In this document: positions 1 to 10,520 of the stretch, piece after piece
How positions within the stretch are numbered: position 1 is the first letter of the stretch
How the letters are laid out: every line of letters starts with the position of its first letter
From: Carposina sasakii
Lineage: Eukaryota > Arthropoda > Insecta > Lepidoptera > Carposinidae
Length of the DNA stretch: 64,000 nt
Direction of reading: 5' to 3'
Assembly (NCBI GenBank): GCA_014607495.2
Contig: CP053175.1
Span: 7,378,001 to 7,442,000, forward strand
Made by a program: the position numbers and the translations under genes
The notes under the pieces: generated by a model
Databases searched by the model: none
Told to the model about the DNA's origin: nothing
The model's input: the letters and a program-made list of their open reading frames with translations, nothing else

Positions 1-142
1 TAAATAAAATTCTTATTTTACAAGTAGCTCAAAATGGGGGTAGTAAGATAAGGCCGCCAGTAACCCCGGCTCAGGCTGTAAACTTACAGCTACGTGTGCT
101 CAAAGCCTTTTTAGGGGTCCGTATAAAAAATACATATTACAA

Positions 143-190
143 AACTAGTGGACGCCCGCGACTCCGTCCGCATTGACTGCAGAAAAAATA
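143..190 (-). repeat. Repeat D terminal fragment
   Basis: Short match to the end of repeat D, the 'cgggcgtccactagt' block that also ends copies near 26.3, 35.0 and 62.0 kb, here reverse-complemented. Only the terminal part is present. Confidence 0.5.
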
Positions 191-205
191 TAATGTCGAT
201 ATTAA

Positions 206-341
206 GGGTCGATTCCGGCAGTCACACTTAAACCTAAACCTAATCTTAGTCAGGTCTATCTCTCTCCGTTCTTAACATAAATGGCTGAGAGAGAAAAGGA
301 GAGGTGGGACTAAATTTACGTTTAGGATTAAGTGTGACAGT
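206..341. repeat. MITE family G, copy 1
   Basis: Begins 'gggtcgattccggcagtcac' and ends in a decayed inverted copy of the same sequence ('ttaagtgtgacagt'). The middle carries 'taacataaatggctgagag', shared with copies at 5.3-5.5 and 58.2-58.3 kb. About 140 bp with inverted ends and no coding capacity, so a non-autonomous DNA transposon is likely. The right end has mutated, unlike the 5.3 kb copy. Confidence 0.65.
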
Positions 342-344
342 ATA

Positions 345-752
345 TTTTTAAAATGTAAAGATGTTTATGTTGTTGGCATGCCATAAATAAATAAATAAGT
401 TTATATAAACGAAAGTCTTAAAAACGTTATTATCAAAATAGTTATGAACACGAACGTATAAAGAATAACGGACGGAGTGTTGTGACTACACAGAGTGAAG
501 CATTCCTAGTAAGCTCGGCAACGATATTCCATGGAGTAGGGATGTGTATTGACGCGTTATCCACCCACACATACAAACCATAGTAAGCTCGGCGCCTACT
601 GGAAAATACTGCACACATGCCCAACGCGCCGCCATTTCGGTGCTTCAATCTGTCCAGTGACAGCATTAAGTCCGTTGTTCTTTATACGTTCATGGTTATG
701 AAAGGCATTTTTGGAAATGATCATGTCGTGTTATTTTTTATTCACAACATAT
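345..752. other. No gene seen
   Basis: AT-rich sequence with small chance reading frames on both strands. I see no splice-flanked exon and no repeat shared with the rest of the window. Confidence 0.5.
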
Positions 753-753
753 A

Positions 754-1137
754 CAGGATGATTTTTGGTCGTCAACGTTCCCGAAAACTACGGAATCTCC
801 TCATCATCACGATCATTTTTCTCAATGGAAGCATACCTGGGAAATGTCTGGTTTCCAAAATATTAGGGTCCAAAGTTGAGTAAATAGACTGCGTTTTTCT
901 GCATAAATGCACATAGACGCGCGTAGCAGGATTTTTTCACGAAAAATAATTAATATCTGTCTATAAAAAAACTAACATAAATACTAGACACTATAAATTT
1001 CGCACGATTAAGGAATTTAAAATTTTTTTTCAAAAAAAAAAAATTTTTTTTCCAGCAATTTTTTTGGCATAAACGTACTTTATTTCATGTATAGAATACG
1101 TACCCTTCGTTAAAGGTGGCCACAAAAAAACATCCTG
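754..1137 (-). mobile_element. TA-flanked MITE family E, copy 1
   Basis: Runs from 'caggatgatttttggtcgtc' to 'gtggccacaaaaaaacatcctg', flanked by TA on both sides. The same ~385-bp sequence recurs at 16.6-17.0 and 25.6-26.0 kb in the opposite orientation, and partly at 55.7 and 58.5-58.9 kb. Short CAGGATG/CATCCTG ends and a TA target suggest a Tc1/mariner-type non-autonomous element (inference). Confidence 0.75.
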
Positions 1138-1604
1138 TATATGTAGTAATAAATGTTACTTATACTTGTATCCTACTAAAACTTTCCCATTTTTGGAAAC
1201 ACAGCAATGTATGTATATATGTATGTATATGATAGTAATTCTGTGATGATCTTATTTCAATTTAAATTGAGTAAATAGTAAATTAAGGTTAGACAAACAA
1301 TTCTGTTTTTATTCCAGGATTTATTGCCAGCATTTTTAAAACAGACTCTGTCATTTTTCGTCCATAAATAGTGGAATTTCCAATGAAAGGTTATAAGGAA
1401 CTCTCTTCACATAACCGTAGGGTTACTCTTATCCGGATTTTTATTATTACGAGAGATGCGACGCAGAATGAGGGTTTCCATTGTCTGCTGGTTAAAGAAT
1501 AAATGAATTAAGGATTTTTTTTAATATAGTCATATGATATTTAATATGATCATCCGATCAATTGACCCGGTGGCTTATTGGTTATAGCGGCTACCGTAAA
1601 TTTT

Positions 1605-1652
1605 GTGTATTTTGTGTTATTTCTACATAAGTAGAAATAACACAAAATACAC
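1605..1652. repeat. Perfect 22-bp hairpin with 4-nt loop
   Basis: Positions 1605-1626 are the exact reverse complement of 1631-1652, around the loop 'ataa'. No other copy was noticed in the window. Confidence 0.8.
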
Positions 1653-1924
1653 TGCTGTGTTCTCAAAAATGAGATTTTAAAAATTGCAATCACGAATAAG
1701 GTGCTACAGCCACGTTTATTACAGAGGGTTTATTTCTAACTCATCTCCTGAGGGTACATACAACTTGCAGTCGGTATATTTTAGTATATATATGCAACAT
1801 GACAGTGGAAACGTACGACAACGCGACAAAATTTTAAATTGTACCGTCGCCGTCGGTTACGTCGAGGTCAGAGGTCACCGGGATGCTAAGTACTTACCTT
1901 GCTGTACTGTAAATATGCAATTTT

Positions 1925-2155
1925 TGCAACAATATCACTCATTTCCTGTGCGGTGCTCACTAGAATACATCAGCTGCATCTTCTTCCGTGCATGCCGTAA
2001 AGTGTCGACTAAGGAACTTTCGGGCATTGTATCAATTAGTGATGAACTAGCTATTTGTCATTGATCTTTAACATCTGACCCCGCTTTGCTAAACGTGACT
2101 ATGGGATCTCCTGATCCGGCAGTTCTAGCCACCGCATCTTTAAGAAAACAGCCGG
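1925..2155 (+). repeat. Interspersed repeat B copy
   Basis: Matches the family-B core 'ctagaatacatcagctgcat', 'gtcgactaaggaact' and 'ggatctcctgatcc', with many substitutions. An open frame covering 1684-2064 runs into this repeat and is not considered a gene. Confidence 0.7.
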
Positions 2156-2654
2156 GAAATTGGCTAAAAGTCGCGGGCATCCACTAGTCATCCAATGCCA
2201 AGTCGTAAACATTCGCAAAATCTATAAATTTTTAAATAAACCGTATATTCCAATGCCGAATGACGAATGACTTTCGGCGTCCGTAAATTATGCCGAGGCC
2301 GAAGCTGGGGCCGAAACCGATTGGTCAGATAATTTAGTGTTCGCGCCTTTGCGGCAGTATAGAGTTATATGCTTATTTATTGGTGTATATTGGCGCAGTC
2401 GGTAGGATCTTGATTCTTTAACAGCCAATCAGATCTTAAGGATTTAATCTTCAATTCTTTTTATTAAAGCCTCATTTTTGATACAATTTTCTTGCCTGTT
2501 CCATACAATTTTATTCGAGCAATTTGTTGCTCCAACTAACTGACAAACTGTATGCAAACCATTTTTAGCATATTTTTCAAATTTTTACTAGTAAATAATG
2601 GCATCCCACCAAAATGTTGCCAACGCTTTATTTTTCGTAAGTCTTGGCGGCTCA

Positions 2655-2928
2655 CTGATCATCCTCCTGCCCTTATCCCATTATTCATGGTGTCGGCGCA
2701 ACATGGTTCCTTTCGCAACTCACATCGCCAAAGTTTTGGCATTTGTTTTTACGGCCGGCCGCCTGCCTGACGCCAACCCTTCTCGGGTATAGCTAAAAGA
2801 CAATTTTTGAAAAATCCGTACATAAAATAGATTCAGTGGTACAGGTCCGTGACTGGTATCGTACTCATGCCTCCCGACTGAAAGGCGCACGTCTTAACCA
2901 TTGGGCTATCACCGCGGGTCACTATCAT
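2655..2928 (-). repeat. tRNA-derived SINE L, second body type
   Basis: Read on the minus strand, the right end is a pol III promoter-like head: a 'tagcccaatggttaag' A-box region, then a B-box region near 2855 (diverged). The body contains 'ggccggccgcctgcctgacgc' and 'gggtatagctaa', shared with 28.5 and 59.9 kb. Confidence 0.6.
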
Positions 2929-3040
2929 GAATAATATCAATAATTGCATTCAATATGTATCATGGGGCAAAAAGTCGTCATAAATAAACAGCTGTAAACC
3001 GAAACTATCCTATCCTAATATTATAATTGACAAGAGTTCA

Positions 3041-3268
3041 AATAACTGATCAACTCTAATGAAGAGTCACAAGTGATCCAAAAACAGCAATGTATCACAC
3101 GATGACCAATAAGCCCATTTGTCTAAGATCGCCCGATACAATCGACGCGGAAAGCAAACATTGCGAATAATTAAATTAAAGATCCATTTCCCGCACACTG
3201 TCGCATAACTTAACATAATGTTACTTGTTCGGCATTTCAGTATTTGCGTGGCTGTCACTCACACGCTG
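3041..3268 (+). mobile_element. TIR element family F, right half
   Basis: Shares 'gagtcacaagtg.tccaaaa', 'cgcccgatacaatcg' and the end 'cagtatttgcgtggctgtcac' with the longer copy at 41.9-42.4 kb. The left end is missing. Confidence 0.6.
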
Positions 3269-3737
3269 TATAGGTACAATATGGAAGATAATAAATATAA
3301 GAAACGCATAAAACATTCAATTTGGTAATAATAATAGCCAGGAAGGCATAACGTAATTCATTGGGGCAAGACAGACGTGAATGAGAAATGATGTGCTATT
3401 TTAAACCTGGCGACACGATTTATTATTTTGAGATATGAACGCTTTTGTACATTTTCTTGTCGATTTTTTCAGTCAACATAGTATGTGTACCTACCTACCT
3501 AATCTAGCCCTTCCGGTAGTTTTACCGGCCCGGCAGATCTGCCGGTCGGCGTAGTGTGAACCCGCACTAAAGAATAAGAAAAATTATAATTTATTTATAA
3601 TAAACACTCACTTTTCTTCGGTTTTCTTTTCTTTTTCAATGGTCAGATAACCTATTTAAAGAATAAATTAGACGTTGTCTTTCTCTAAAACTCTAAAATC
3701 TTTAAAATATCAGGGTGCACCACAGGTAGGGGAGATT

Positions 3738-3762
3738 GAAATCAAATCAAATCAAAATAAAT
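3738..3762. repeat. Short (AAATC)n tract
   Basis: A few copies of 'aaatc' followed by A/T-rich sequence. It resembles the tail of a retroposed element read from the opposite strand; no coding remnant is visible beside it. Confidence 0.4.
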
Positions 3763-3799
3763 TTATTCACAACATTTATAGGCGAACAATAACTAAGTT

Positions 3800-4725
3800 A
3801 ATTCTTTATCACTAGTATTTAAAATTAAAACAGTAAAAAATATATAATGAAAACATTTAAATGTTGTAATTTAAATGAAATGATTTCTTTACGTCTAAGT
3901 ATCCACATTGCTTGGTTACTTTTGGTTGATCAACGTTTCTAAATATTACCCAGCAAAAACCGATAGCAAAAAGAATGTGTCCGTGTTACTTTATGGATGC
4001 TGTAATCAACGAACAGTAACCATAAATGTTACAGTATTTTACCTAATGTTACCGTGTTGCAGAGTATTGTTCAACAAAAACCTTATTCATTTAAAAGAAA
4101 AAAACCGACTGCATAAAAAAAATTACCTGGCGTCACTCCTACTACTAAGAAGAATTTAATGTTACCTCTTGAGCTCAAATATTCTTTGTTATGTTTCTGT
4201 CTCAAATAAAGCTTTTCATTCATTCATTGAAATGCGACAACCCATTCAGGCTCTATATCCAAATATACATACATACACTTGAAAAACATAACCTTTGTAC
4301 ATTTTTTTTAACTGTTTAATTTCTACCTATCTGTGTGTACAATAAAGAATGTGAATATGAATATAACCCTCCTTCTAGCGCAGTCGAGTAAAAAGTAACA
4401 GCCGGTGTGGATCTAATTTATCTCTTCCGTGGTCGTACCCATGTCGTAACGTATAAATGAAGTCCTAGCATTAGGAAGATTAAAATTGTTTTTTTTTTTC
4501 GCTGACAAGACGCTGACGCGCAGCGTTTAGATACCAATATTGTTTTTTTTTTCGCGTTTTGTTTTGTTTTGCATGAGATATTACTGGGTAAAGTCTGTAA
4601 TATTTACCTAAGGGCCGATTTTAACTTATATAGTGGGATAGCATATTATTTATTTGTCTTTAAAACTTTTATATTTTGAACATACCTAAATAATATATAT
4701 TTTTATATATTTCAAGTTACATCAC
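3800..4725. other. No gene seen
   Basis: AT-rich sequence with two poly-T runs near 4490 and 4540. 'caataaagaatgtg' near 4341 looks like the polyadenylation signal of an old retroelement tail. No exon-like segment was found. Confidence 0.4.
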
Positions 4726-4726
4726 A

Positions 4727-4968
4727 CACACATCAGCTTACTGCAGTCTACTGCTGGACGTAGGCTTCCCACAGGGCACTCCACAAGGCTACCGCCATAG
4801 GGGGGTTTTTGCCCATAGTCACCACGCTGGGCAGGCGGGTTGGTGACCGCAGTGTGATTTTCGGACCATGTTGTCAACACAGGAGGCGCTTCTGCCTACC
4901 TCCCGCAAACTCTTAATCGCCTCTACGATACCCACGGGCAGATATGATGGTGTTATTCTACTCTGCAG
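4727..4968 (-). repeat. Repeat A (RTE-type 3' end) copy 1
   Basis: Contains the reverse complement of 'ggcctacgtccagcagtgg' (diverged), then 'caccacgctgggcaggcggg', 'ttgtcaacacaggaggcgc' and 'gatacccacgggcaga'. On its sense strand family A encodes a '.EAYVQQWT' peptide like the end of RTE reverse transcriptase. Confidence 0.7.
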
Positions 4969-4984
4969 ACATAAATACATACAT

Positions 4985-5282
4985 ATAGGTATAGTCACGC
5001 CCATTATCCCCCAAAGAGGATGGGCAGAAGTGTGCAATTACACACCCACTTTTCACAAATAAGCCTATTGAGTCCCACGTGATAGGAGGTGAGCCTACCG
5101 CCGTTTTTCAGGAACAAAGACAAGAATCTAGATACCGGTAATGAATCCAATAGAAAATGTTTCCAAGTCATTCTAAATAGGTATTATAAGCTACCTATTT
5201 AGCATCAGAGCCTCGTCCGTTAAATAGCAGGGTGCACCACGGGCAGGTGAGGTTGACGGTCCTAAGGTATTAGTCGAACCCA
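4985..5282 (+). repeat. Repeat M copy 1
   Basis: About 300 bp shared with 62.51-62.82 kb: 'tcacgcccattatcccccaa', 'gcctattgagtcccacgtg', 'ggtattataagcta' and 'agcagggtgcaccacgggca'. No coding sense and no obvious terminal inverted repeat. Confidence 0.7.
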
Positions 5283-5292
5283 GTTACGTTGC

Positions 5293-5613
5293 CATAGAGG
5301 AACAAGATGTCATAGAGTGCTAATGTGGTCGATTCCGGCAGTCACACTTAAATCCAAACATAAAATTTGTCCTACCTGTCCTTTTCTCTTTCAGCCATTT
5401 ATGTTAAGAACGGAGAGAGATAGACCTAACTAAGATTAGGTTTAGGTTTAAGTGTGACTGTCGGAATCGACCCTAATGTCCTACTAACTGCGTCGATGCA
5501 CCATGAGAATTTCCGGTACCTTACAGTTCCAGTCCATGACCCATAGATTTCATTACAGTACATTAGTAATGTAGTACATTAGTGTACATTACAGTAATGC
5601 AATCTAACCCTGC
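5293..5613. mobile_element. Fold-back MITE family H, interrupted copy
   Basis: Starts 'catagaggaacaagatgtca' like the complete copy at 15.7 kb. It is split by element G at 5326-5473 and continues 'ctactaactgcgtcgatgca'. The distal inverted arm is missing. Confidence 0.7.
5326..5473. mobile_element. MITE family G, copy 2, nested in H
   Basis: A 148-bp element with inverted ends (left 'ggtcgattccggcagtcac', right 'gtgactgtcggaatcgacc'). 'taatg' occurs immediately before (5321-5325) and after (5474-5478). The intact H copy at 15.7 kb has 'taatg' only once at this site, so this is a target-site duplication. Confidence 0.8.
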
Positions 5614-5957
5614 AGATACGAGGCAAGTAATACATATAACACTAAAAACATACTATTAAAAGAATAATACATAACACGTACCTAAACCTCCCTTACACAC
5701 TGAGTAGACACATTATCATTCGCGATGTGTAACCTAATATAAAGGTGTGTATACACGCGTAGAACCCAATAAAGGTGCCTGCACACCGACACGCTTCAAC
5801 GCGATAACAAATTGTAGCCAATTTGGACATTCGCTGTGTCAGATAAGCGGCCCACCTGGTAGGGATGGGACGTGTCGATAAATTTTATCGATGTTTCATT
5901 ATTATTCGGATACATAATTAGTTAGTTTAGCTATATAGAATAATCTTCTCATGCATA

Positions 5958-6012
5958 CATATAATCACGCCTGTAGGCAGAGCACCAAAGGCCGATAGAT
6001 CTCATGTATACC
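5958..6012 (-). repeat. Repeat C fragment
   Basis: Short match to 'ataatcacgcct..aggcagagcaccaa.ggccgatag', the end of repeat C that is complete at 60.1 kb. Confidence 0.5.
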
Positions 6013-6249
6013 TATTCAAAATGCCATAACTACAAACTGGGTAAGTTCGTGATACTCGACACTTTTCTTAAATGCGACGATTAGTCAGTCCAAATACAAC
6101 ACGAATTTTCATGCATTTCGGTTCAAAAGTAACTAAACTAAGATTATTATTACCGCGAATATAGTTACTGCCTATATATATTTATAGACGACGTTAAATA
6201 ATGCCAATGCGTTTCCGGGAATACGGTACTAAATATGAAATCTTACCTG

Positions 6250-6470
6250 CGCTGATGCAGGGCTTCACTAGAATACATCAGCTGCATCTCCTTCCGTGTA
6301 CCTCTATCGTAAGAGTCGACTAAGGAACACAGGGACGTTTTTTCTGGCGATGGGCTAGCAACTTGTGATCAACACTGATTTACATCCCGCAGATCTCGTT
6401 TCTGATCTTGCAGTTCTGGATACCTTGCAGTATTTGGAAACACAGATGTGTTTATTTATATATGTATGTA
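6250..6470 (+). repeat. Interspersed repeat B copy
   Basis: From 'cgctgatgcagggcttcact' through 'gtaagagtcgactaaggaac' to 'tttggaaacacagatgtg', ending in a 'tatatatgtatgt' tract. This is the usual length and tail of family B. Confidence 0.75.
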
Positions 6471-6787
6471 ATAAAATTGCGAGTAGGACGAAAATGGATG
6501 ATGGATGAATCGAGAAAAAATATAATCATGATAAGAATAATGTAATATAGGAACTAGGTAGGTGTACAAGGTGACTTTAAATTCAACTCCAATAAAATGA
6601 TATGGTTCACCTTTGTCATGTCATTTTTGTTGAAATTTTTGATATTTCATTCTTAAATGATAATGACAAAAATGCTTTGTTTACATCTCACAACAATCCA
6701 TCAATCAATATCTGAGTATAAAAACTCTTCCATTTCTGTGCGTACAAGGCGAAATACGCATAAAGAAATAATATACCTAAATAATAA

Positions 6788-7019
6788 ATATTCACACACT
6801 TCACAACACATTAACTTAGTCTCACATTAAGATCCATAAGGTCTTGTATCATGGGTACTAAGCAAAGGTATTATAAATACATATATAAGTATAGAAACAT
6901 CCATGACTCGAAAACAAACACCGATATTCATAATATCAAAGTTTGCACCTACCGGTATTCGAACCCAGGACCTATGACGTCGCAGGCAGGGTCACTACCT
7001 ACTACATCAAACAGCCGTC
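6788..7019 (-). repeat. tRNA-derived SINE J copy 1
   Basis: Minus-strand head with a B-box-like 'gggttcgaataccgg', body 'atccatgactcgaaaacaaa' in plus sense, and tail 'caacacattaacttagtctc'. Homologous to copies at 37.9, 39.8, 47.7-48.8 and 63.5 kb. A-box sequence is degraded here. Confidence 0.7.
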
Positions 7020-7029
7020 AAAGAATGTT

Positions 7030-7560
7030 ATGAAAACTAGCATCACTTATTCGAGTGGCCTCCAGTTACGACTACGAATATCAGCTAAAGTCGATTCGCT
7101 TGTTCTACAGAACCTACACACAATCGATATACATATAATAATATGCAAGGCGAAAAAAAAAGACTTAAAATATTGATGACACGAAAATATTTTTTCTCTA
7201 GCTATAGGATAATAGCAAATTGCAATTTTTTTATATTGAGAAGTATAATAATCATCTAAATTAGCAAAATTTTATAAAAATATCGTGTTTCAAAACGTAG
7301 ACGACAGAGGCGCGTTTGGTAACACGGTTGCACCCATAAATGTGCATCAAATTGGCCTTCGGGACTATCGTTCTATAGATTTATATTCTAGACACTAACT
7401 AATTTGCTGCTAGTCGCTCCGTCATTCCACACGACCGAGGTTTGCTGTTCAGATTCGTCTAACAGCCTGCCTCAGATGCAGTGATGTGGACAGAGCCATT
7501 GAGAGCTTATCTAGGGTAGATGTATATCAGTGGACTTTTGCTACACATGTGTACATACAT
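7030..7560. other. No gene seen
   Basis: AT-rich sequence, slightly GC-richer at 7290-7500, with no splice-flanked open frame and no repeat match. Confidence 0.4.
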
Positions 7561-7563
7561 ATA

Positions 7564-7821
7564 CAGGATGTAACAAAAGGGTACGTTAAGCGAAAAGCTA
7601 TGTAAATAGCCCACTAAAAGGAACCTATCCATAAAATTCAGACTCAAAATCACATGTTTATTTTTCCAAATAGTATGAAGAATTCCTAAACAACTCGGGA
7701 ATGTTCATACAATCTTGAAAAATAAACATATGATTTCGAGTCTCAAATTTTGGAAATAGGTTCTCTACGGTGGGCTATTTACATAGCTTTTCGCTTAACA
7801 TACCCTTTCTGTTACACCCTG
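7564..7821. mobile_element. TA-flanked MITE family S, copy 1
   Basis: A 258-bp element with ~70-bp imperfect inverted arms (left 'caggatgtaacaaaagggta', right 'taccctttctgttacaccctg') flanked by TA. Arms share 'gttaagcgaaaagctatgta'. No coding capacity; probably mariner-type and non-autonomous. Confidence 0.8.
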
Positions 7822-7844
7822 TATACACTATACAGATACGTCAT

Positions 7845-8010
7845 AAGAGTCGACTAAGGAACTCAGGCGATAAGCTAGCAACTTGTCACTGATCATTGAC
7901 ATCTGTCCCCGCTATGCTATATCACGTGGCTGTGAGATGTCCCTTATGATCTCGCAGTTCTGGCTACCTCATTTCGGGAACACAGCCGTGTTTATATGTA
8001 TTTATGTATA
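7845..8010 (+). repeat. Repeat B, 5'-truncated copy
   Basis: Begins inside the family at 'gtcataagagtcgactaagg' and runs to 'cgggaacacagccgtg' with a 'tatatgtatttatgtat' tail. Confidence 0.7.
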
Positions 8011-8021
8011 AGGGGTAGCTA

Positions 8022-8085
8022 GAACTGCAAGATCATAAGGAACATCCCACAGCCACGCTGAGTATAAGATCAGTGATAGCGCCAT
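8022..8085 (-). repeat. Repeat B fragment, inverted against its neighbour
   Basis: 'ggggtagctagaactgcaag' and 'cccacagccacgct' are the reverse complement of the end of family B. It lies tail-to-tail with the copy at 7845-8010. Confidence 0.65.
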
Positions 8086-8446
8086 TATATCATGTATGTA
8101 TAGCTAAAGCACATAGACCTCATGTATACCTAACAATCGATTAAATTTTTGTAGACACAATCATTTTTTAAGTTATCGATAAATTTAACCAAATTTTAAT
8201 CGATACGAGCACATCACTACACAATAAAGAGCCTGTGATTTGTATCCTGAATGTTTTTCTTGAATCCCTTTTGAGGAAGAACCGGCATTATACCCTGTTT
8301 TCAGAATTTATACTGAATATTTTAGCTTTCGAATCAACACTATTTTATATACTATATTTTACACAAACAATCACAACTCTTGAAAATAATTAAATTATTT
8401 TGATACATGCTACATATTACACAGATTTGATAATACTGGTACTCGT

Positions 8447-8944
8447 AAGTATGAGGAACAACTTACGAAAACACTTTAGTAGGTAAGCCGGTGTGTCGGC
8501 TTTCCGTCTCATCGGACTATGAGAGTGACGGAATGCATCAATGATTACCAGAGGTCGGAATTAGGTAGTCATTTATGTACTTGCACTGATTTCATACAGC
8601 TGATTTGAGGCATATCCACTTTATTATTTTAAAGTGGATATGCCTCAAATTCCGGTATTAATTTTAAAGAGCAGAAATTTTATGTTAATTATCTTTGTTT
8701 TATTTGTCTATCTCTGAGGGTTTTATTATTATTTATTTGTAATATTGTTGGCCACACGGGATTGTCCATTAGAAATCCTGGGAAGGTCCACATTAATATC
8801 AACATTTCGATGCAAGTACATAAATGACTCTACCTAATTCCGACCTCTGATGATTACGCACACACTTGTGCACTATAATATCTCCTGCGTACCTGGCCAT
8901 CTCCGTAGGGATTGGTCACCTTGACCGAAATACGGTCAGAGATC
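8447..8944 (+). repeat. SINE L copy split by a MITE
   Basis: 'gtcggctttccgtctcatcg' before 8540 and 'cacacttgtgcactataata' plus 'cctgcgtacctggccatctc' after 8857 are the reverse complement of the SINE L body seen at 34.1-34.5 kb. The segment between is the element at 8549-8849. Confidence 0.7.
8549..8849. mobile_element. hAT-like MITE with 8-bp TSD
   Basis: A 301-bp element. Left end 'cagaggtcggaattaggtag'; right end is its reverse complement with one 2-base indel over about 37 bp. The 8-bp sequence 'atgattac' flanks both sides (8541-8548 and 8850-8857). An 8-bp duplication and CAGAGG ends fit the hAT superfamily. An internal palindrome ('tatccacttta'...'taaagtggata') lies near 8620-8642. 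Confidence 0.85.
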
Positions 8945-9002
8945 ATCATATATACTTATACACACAACTGCAGGATCTTAAAAAGATACCACGCCTACAT
9001 TT

Positions 9003-9112
9003 TATCGCCTCAGAGAATGCCTGAGTTCCTTAGTCGACTCTTACGACATGCACGGAAGGAGATGCAGCTGATGTATTCTAGTGAATCCACGCATTAACAA
9101 GGGACAGGTGTG
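9003..9112 (-). repeat. Repeat B, truncated copy
   Basis: 'cctgagttccttagtcgact' and 'ggaaggagatgcagctgatg' are family B on the minus strand. The distal half is absent. Confidence 0.7.
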
Positions 9113-9119
9113 GGTGGAT

Positions 9120-9540
9120 ATATACCTGAATTAAATGTATTTATTACAATTTTTATTAAGTCATTTGCATTGCTGCATTGAAATAGAAAACAAAAATTTT
9201 ACACGCAAGAATTTATACGGTTTTTATTCAATTTGATAGCTTAATGTATGTGATATCTGTCAAAATTTTAAAATCTGAAACAATAGATACAAGATAGTTT
9301 TATAATGAACTCTCAATATCAAGTTAGTAGCAAGCGATAAAAAAAGAAGTTTCATTCTGCGCAAGATATATTGGGTTGTCTAACCGCAAAGTTATCGCAG
9401 CTCTGCAATGAATCTGCTTCATGCCACTAAATGAGGATGAAGACGCCGACAACGCATCAACCGTACAGCGTGGAGGTGACGGCTACGTAGCGATAGCAAA
9501 AAAACCGATTTTATAAAAAAAACCTTTATTTCCCATCGAA
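9120..9540. other. No gene seen
   Basis: AT-rich at first, mixed composition at 9360-9490. No splice-flanked frame or recognised repeat. Confidence 0.4.
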
Positions 9541-9542
9541 TA

Positions 9543-9735
9543 CCTGCTGATGTGGAACTTCACTAGAATGACATCAGCTGCATCTCCTTCCGTGCATGTC
9601 GTAAGAGTCGAGTAAGGAACTCAGGGGCGTTCTCTCAGGTGATGAGGTAGCCACTTGTCTTGTCACATCTCTGATAAACTACCTAAACGTGACTGTGGAA
9701 TCTCTTTTGTAATCCTGTATGTATGTATATATCTA
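9543..9735 (+). repeat. Interspersed repeat B copy
   Basis: 'tgctgatgtggaacttcact', 'gcatgtcgtaagagtcgag' and a 'gtatgtatatatctatat' tail. The middle is shortened relative to the best copies. Confidence 0.7.
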
Positions 9736-10340
9736 TATCTACAGATCAATAATTATAATTGGAGTCTGTTTGTAATATTAAAATAACTAAAACCTTAGCC
9801 AATATTTCGGATAAAGAATTAGCCTCGCCATCCAGCGGGGCAATGCGGCCAGCCTTTTGGCCTCGTTACCAGCGGTGGAGGAGTTGCAGGCAATTTTCTA
9901 TTTGTAAATATGTTTTAGATTTAGGTTTTTTTCTGTACTTACCCAACTAAATAATTCATTAAATAAATCATATGGCTAAACAAAGTAACCTTTTTCTATG
10001 TAGGTATTAAATGTGATATTTTATTTTACTGCAGTATTTACAAATATAAATGTTGTGCAGAATATTTATAAAATATTCGTTTCCGAAAGTAAATAAAATA
10101 TCAATTTTAAAATTTTTTCGCTGACGCTACCCAAGGCATCGGCGCGACACCTACACAACCAGTAAATATTTGCTCGTTAGACTCGAAACGAAACCGATGA
10201 CTTGCTTTTATACCACCACTTAGGTATAAAGCTGGGCTGGATAGATTTGGAGAAAACTTGCTTTGTGATTTGTGCTTTAATTATTTTTGTACTTACCTAT
10301 AAGAAAAACTTAGTCGTTTTTAATAACAACCCAGAATATA

Positions 10341-10520
10341 CAGGGTGTAACTATATTTGGATATAGCCCACTATAAATAACGTATCCGCAATATTTGAGA
10401 CTCGAAATTACATATTTGTTTTTGCTGTGGGGTCTTCCTGTCGCACGCCGGTCACTGCGGCCCAAGATTGTATAAACATTCCTGAGTTATTTAGAAATTT
10501 TCCCGTACTATCTGGAAAAA
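10341..10520 (+). mobile_element. MITE family S, half copy
   Basis: 'cagggtgtaactatatttgg' followed by 'agcccactataaataacgta' matches the left arm and centre of family S. No right terminal arm was found downstream. Confidence 0.5.

Noticed and set aside
1684..2064. 126-codon open frame as a possible gene
   Set aside because: Its second half lies in a repeat B copy, it has no domain, and no splice or promoter support.
9759..9950. 63-codon frame with a GC-richer core ('LASPSSGAMRPAFWPRYQRW')
   Set aside because: The core looks like part of a dispersed retroelement, but I could not assign strand or family, so no feature is called.
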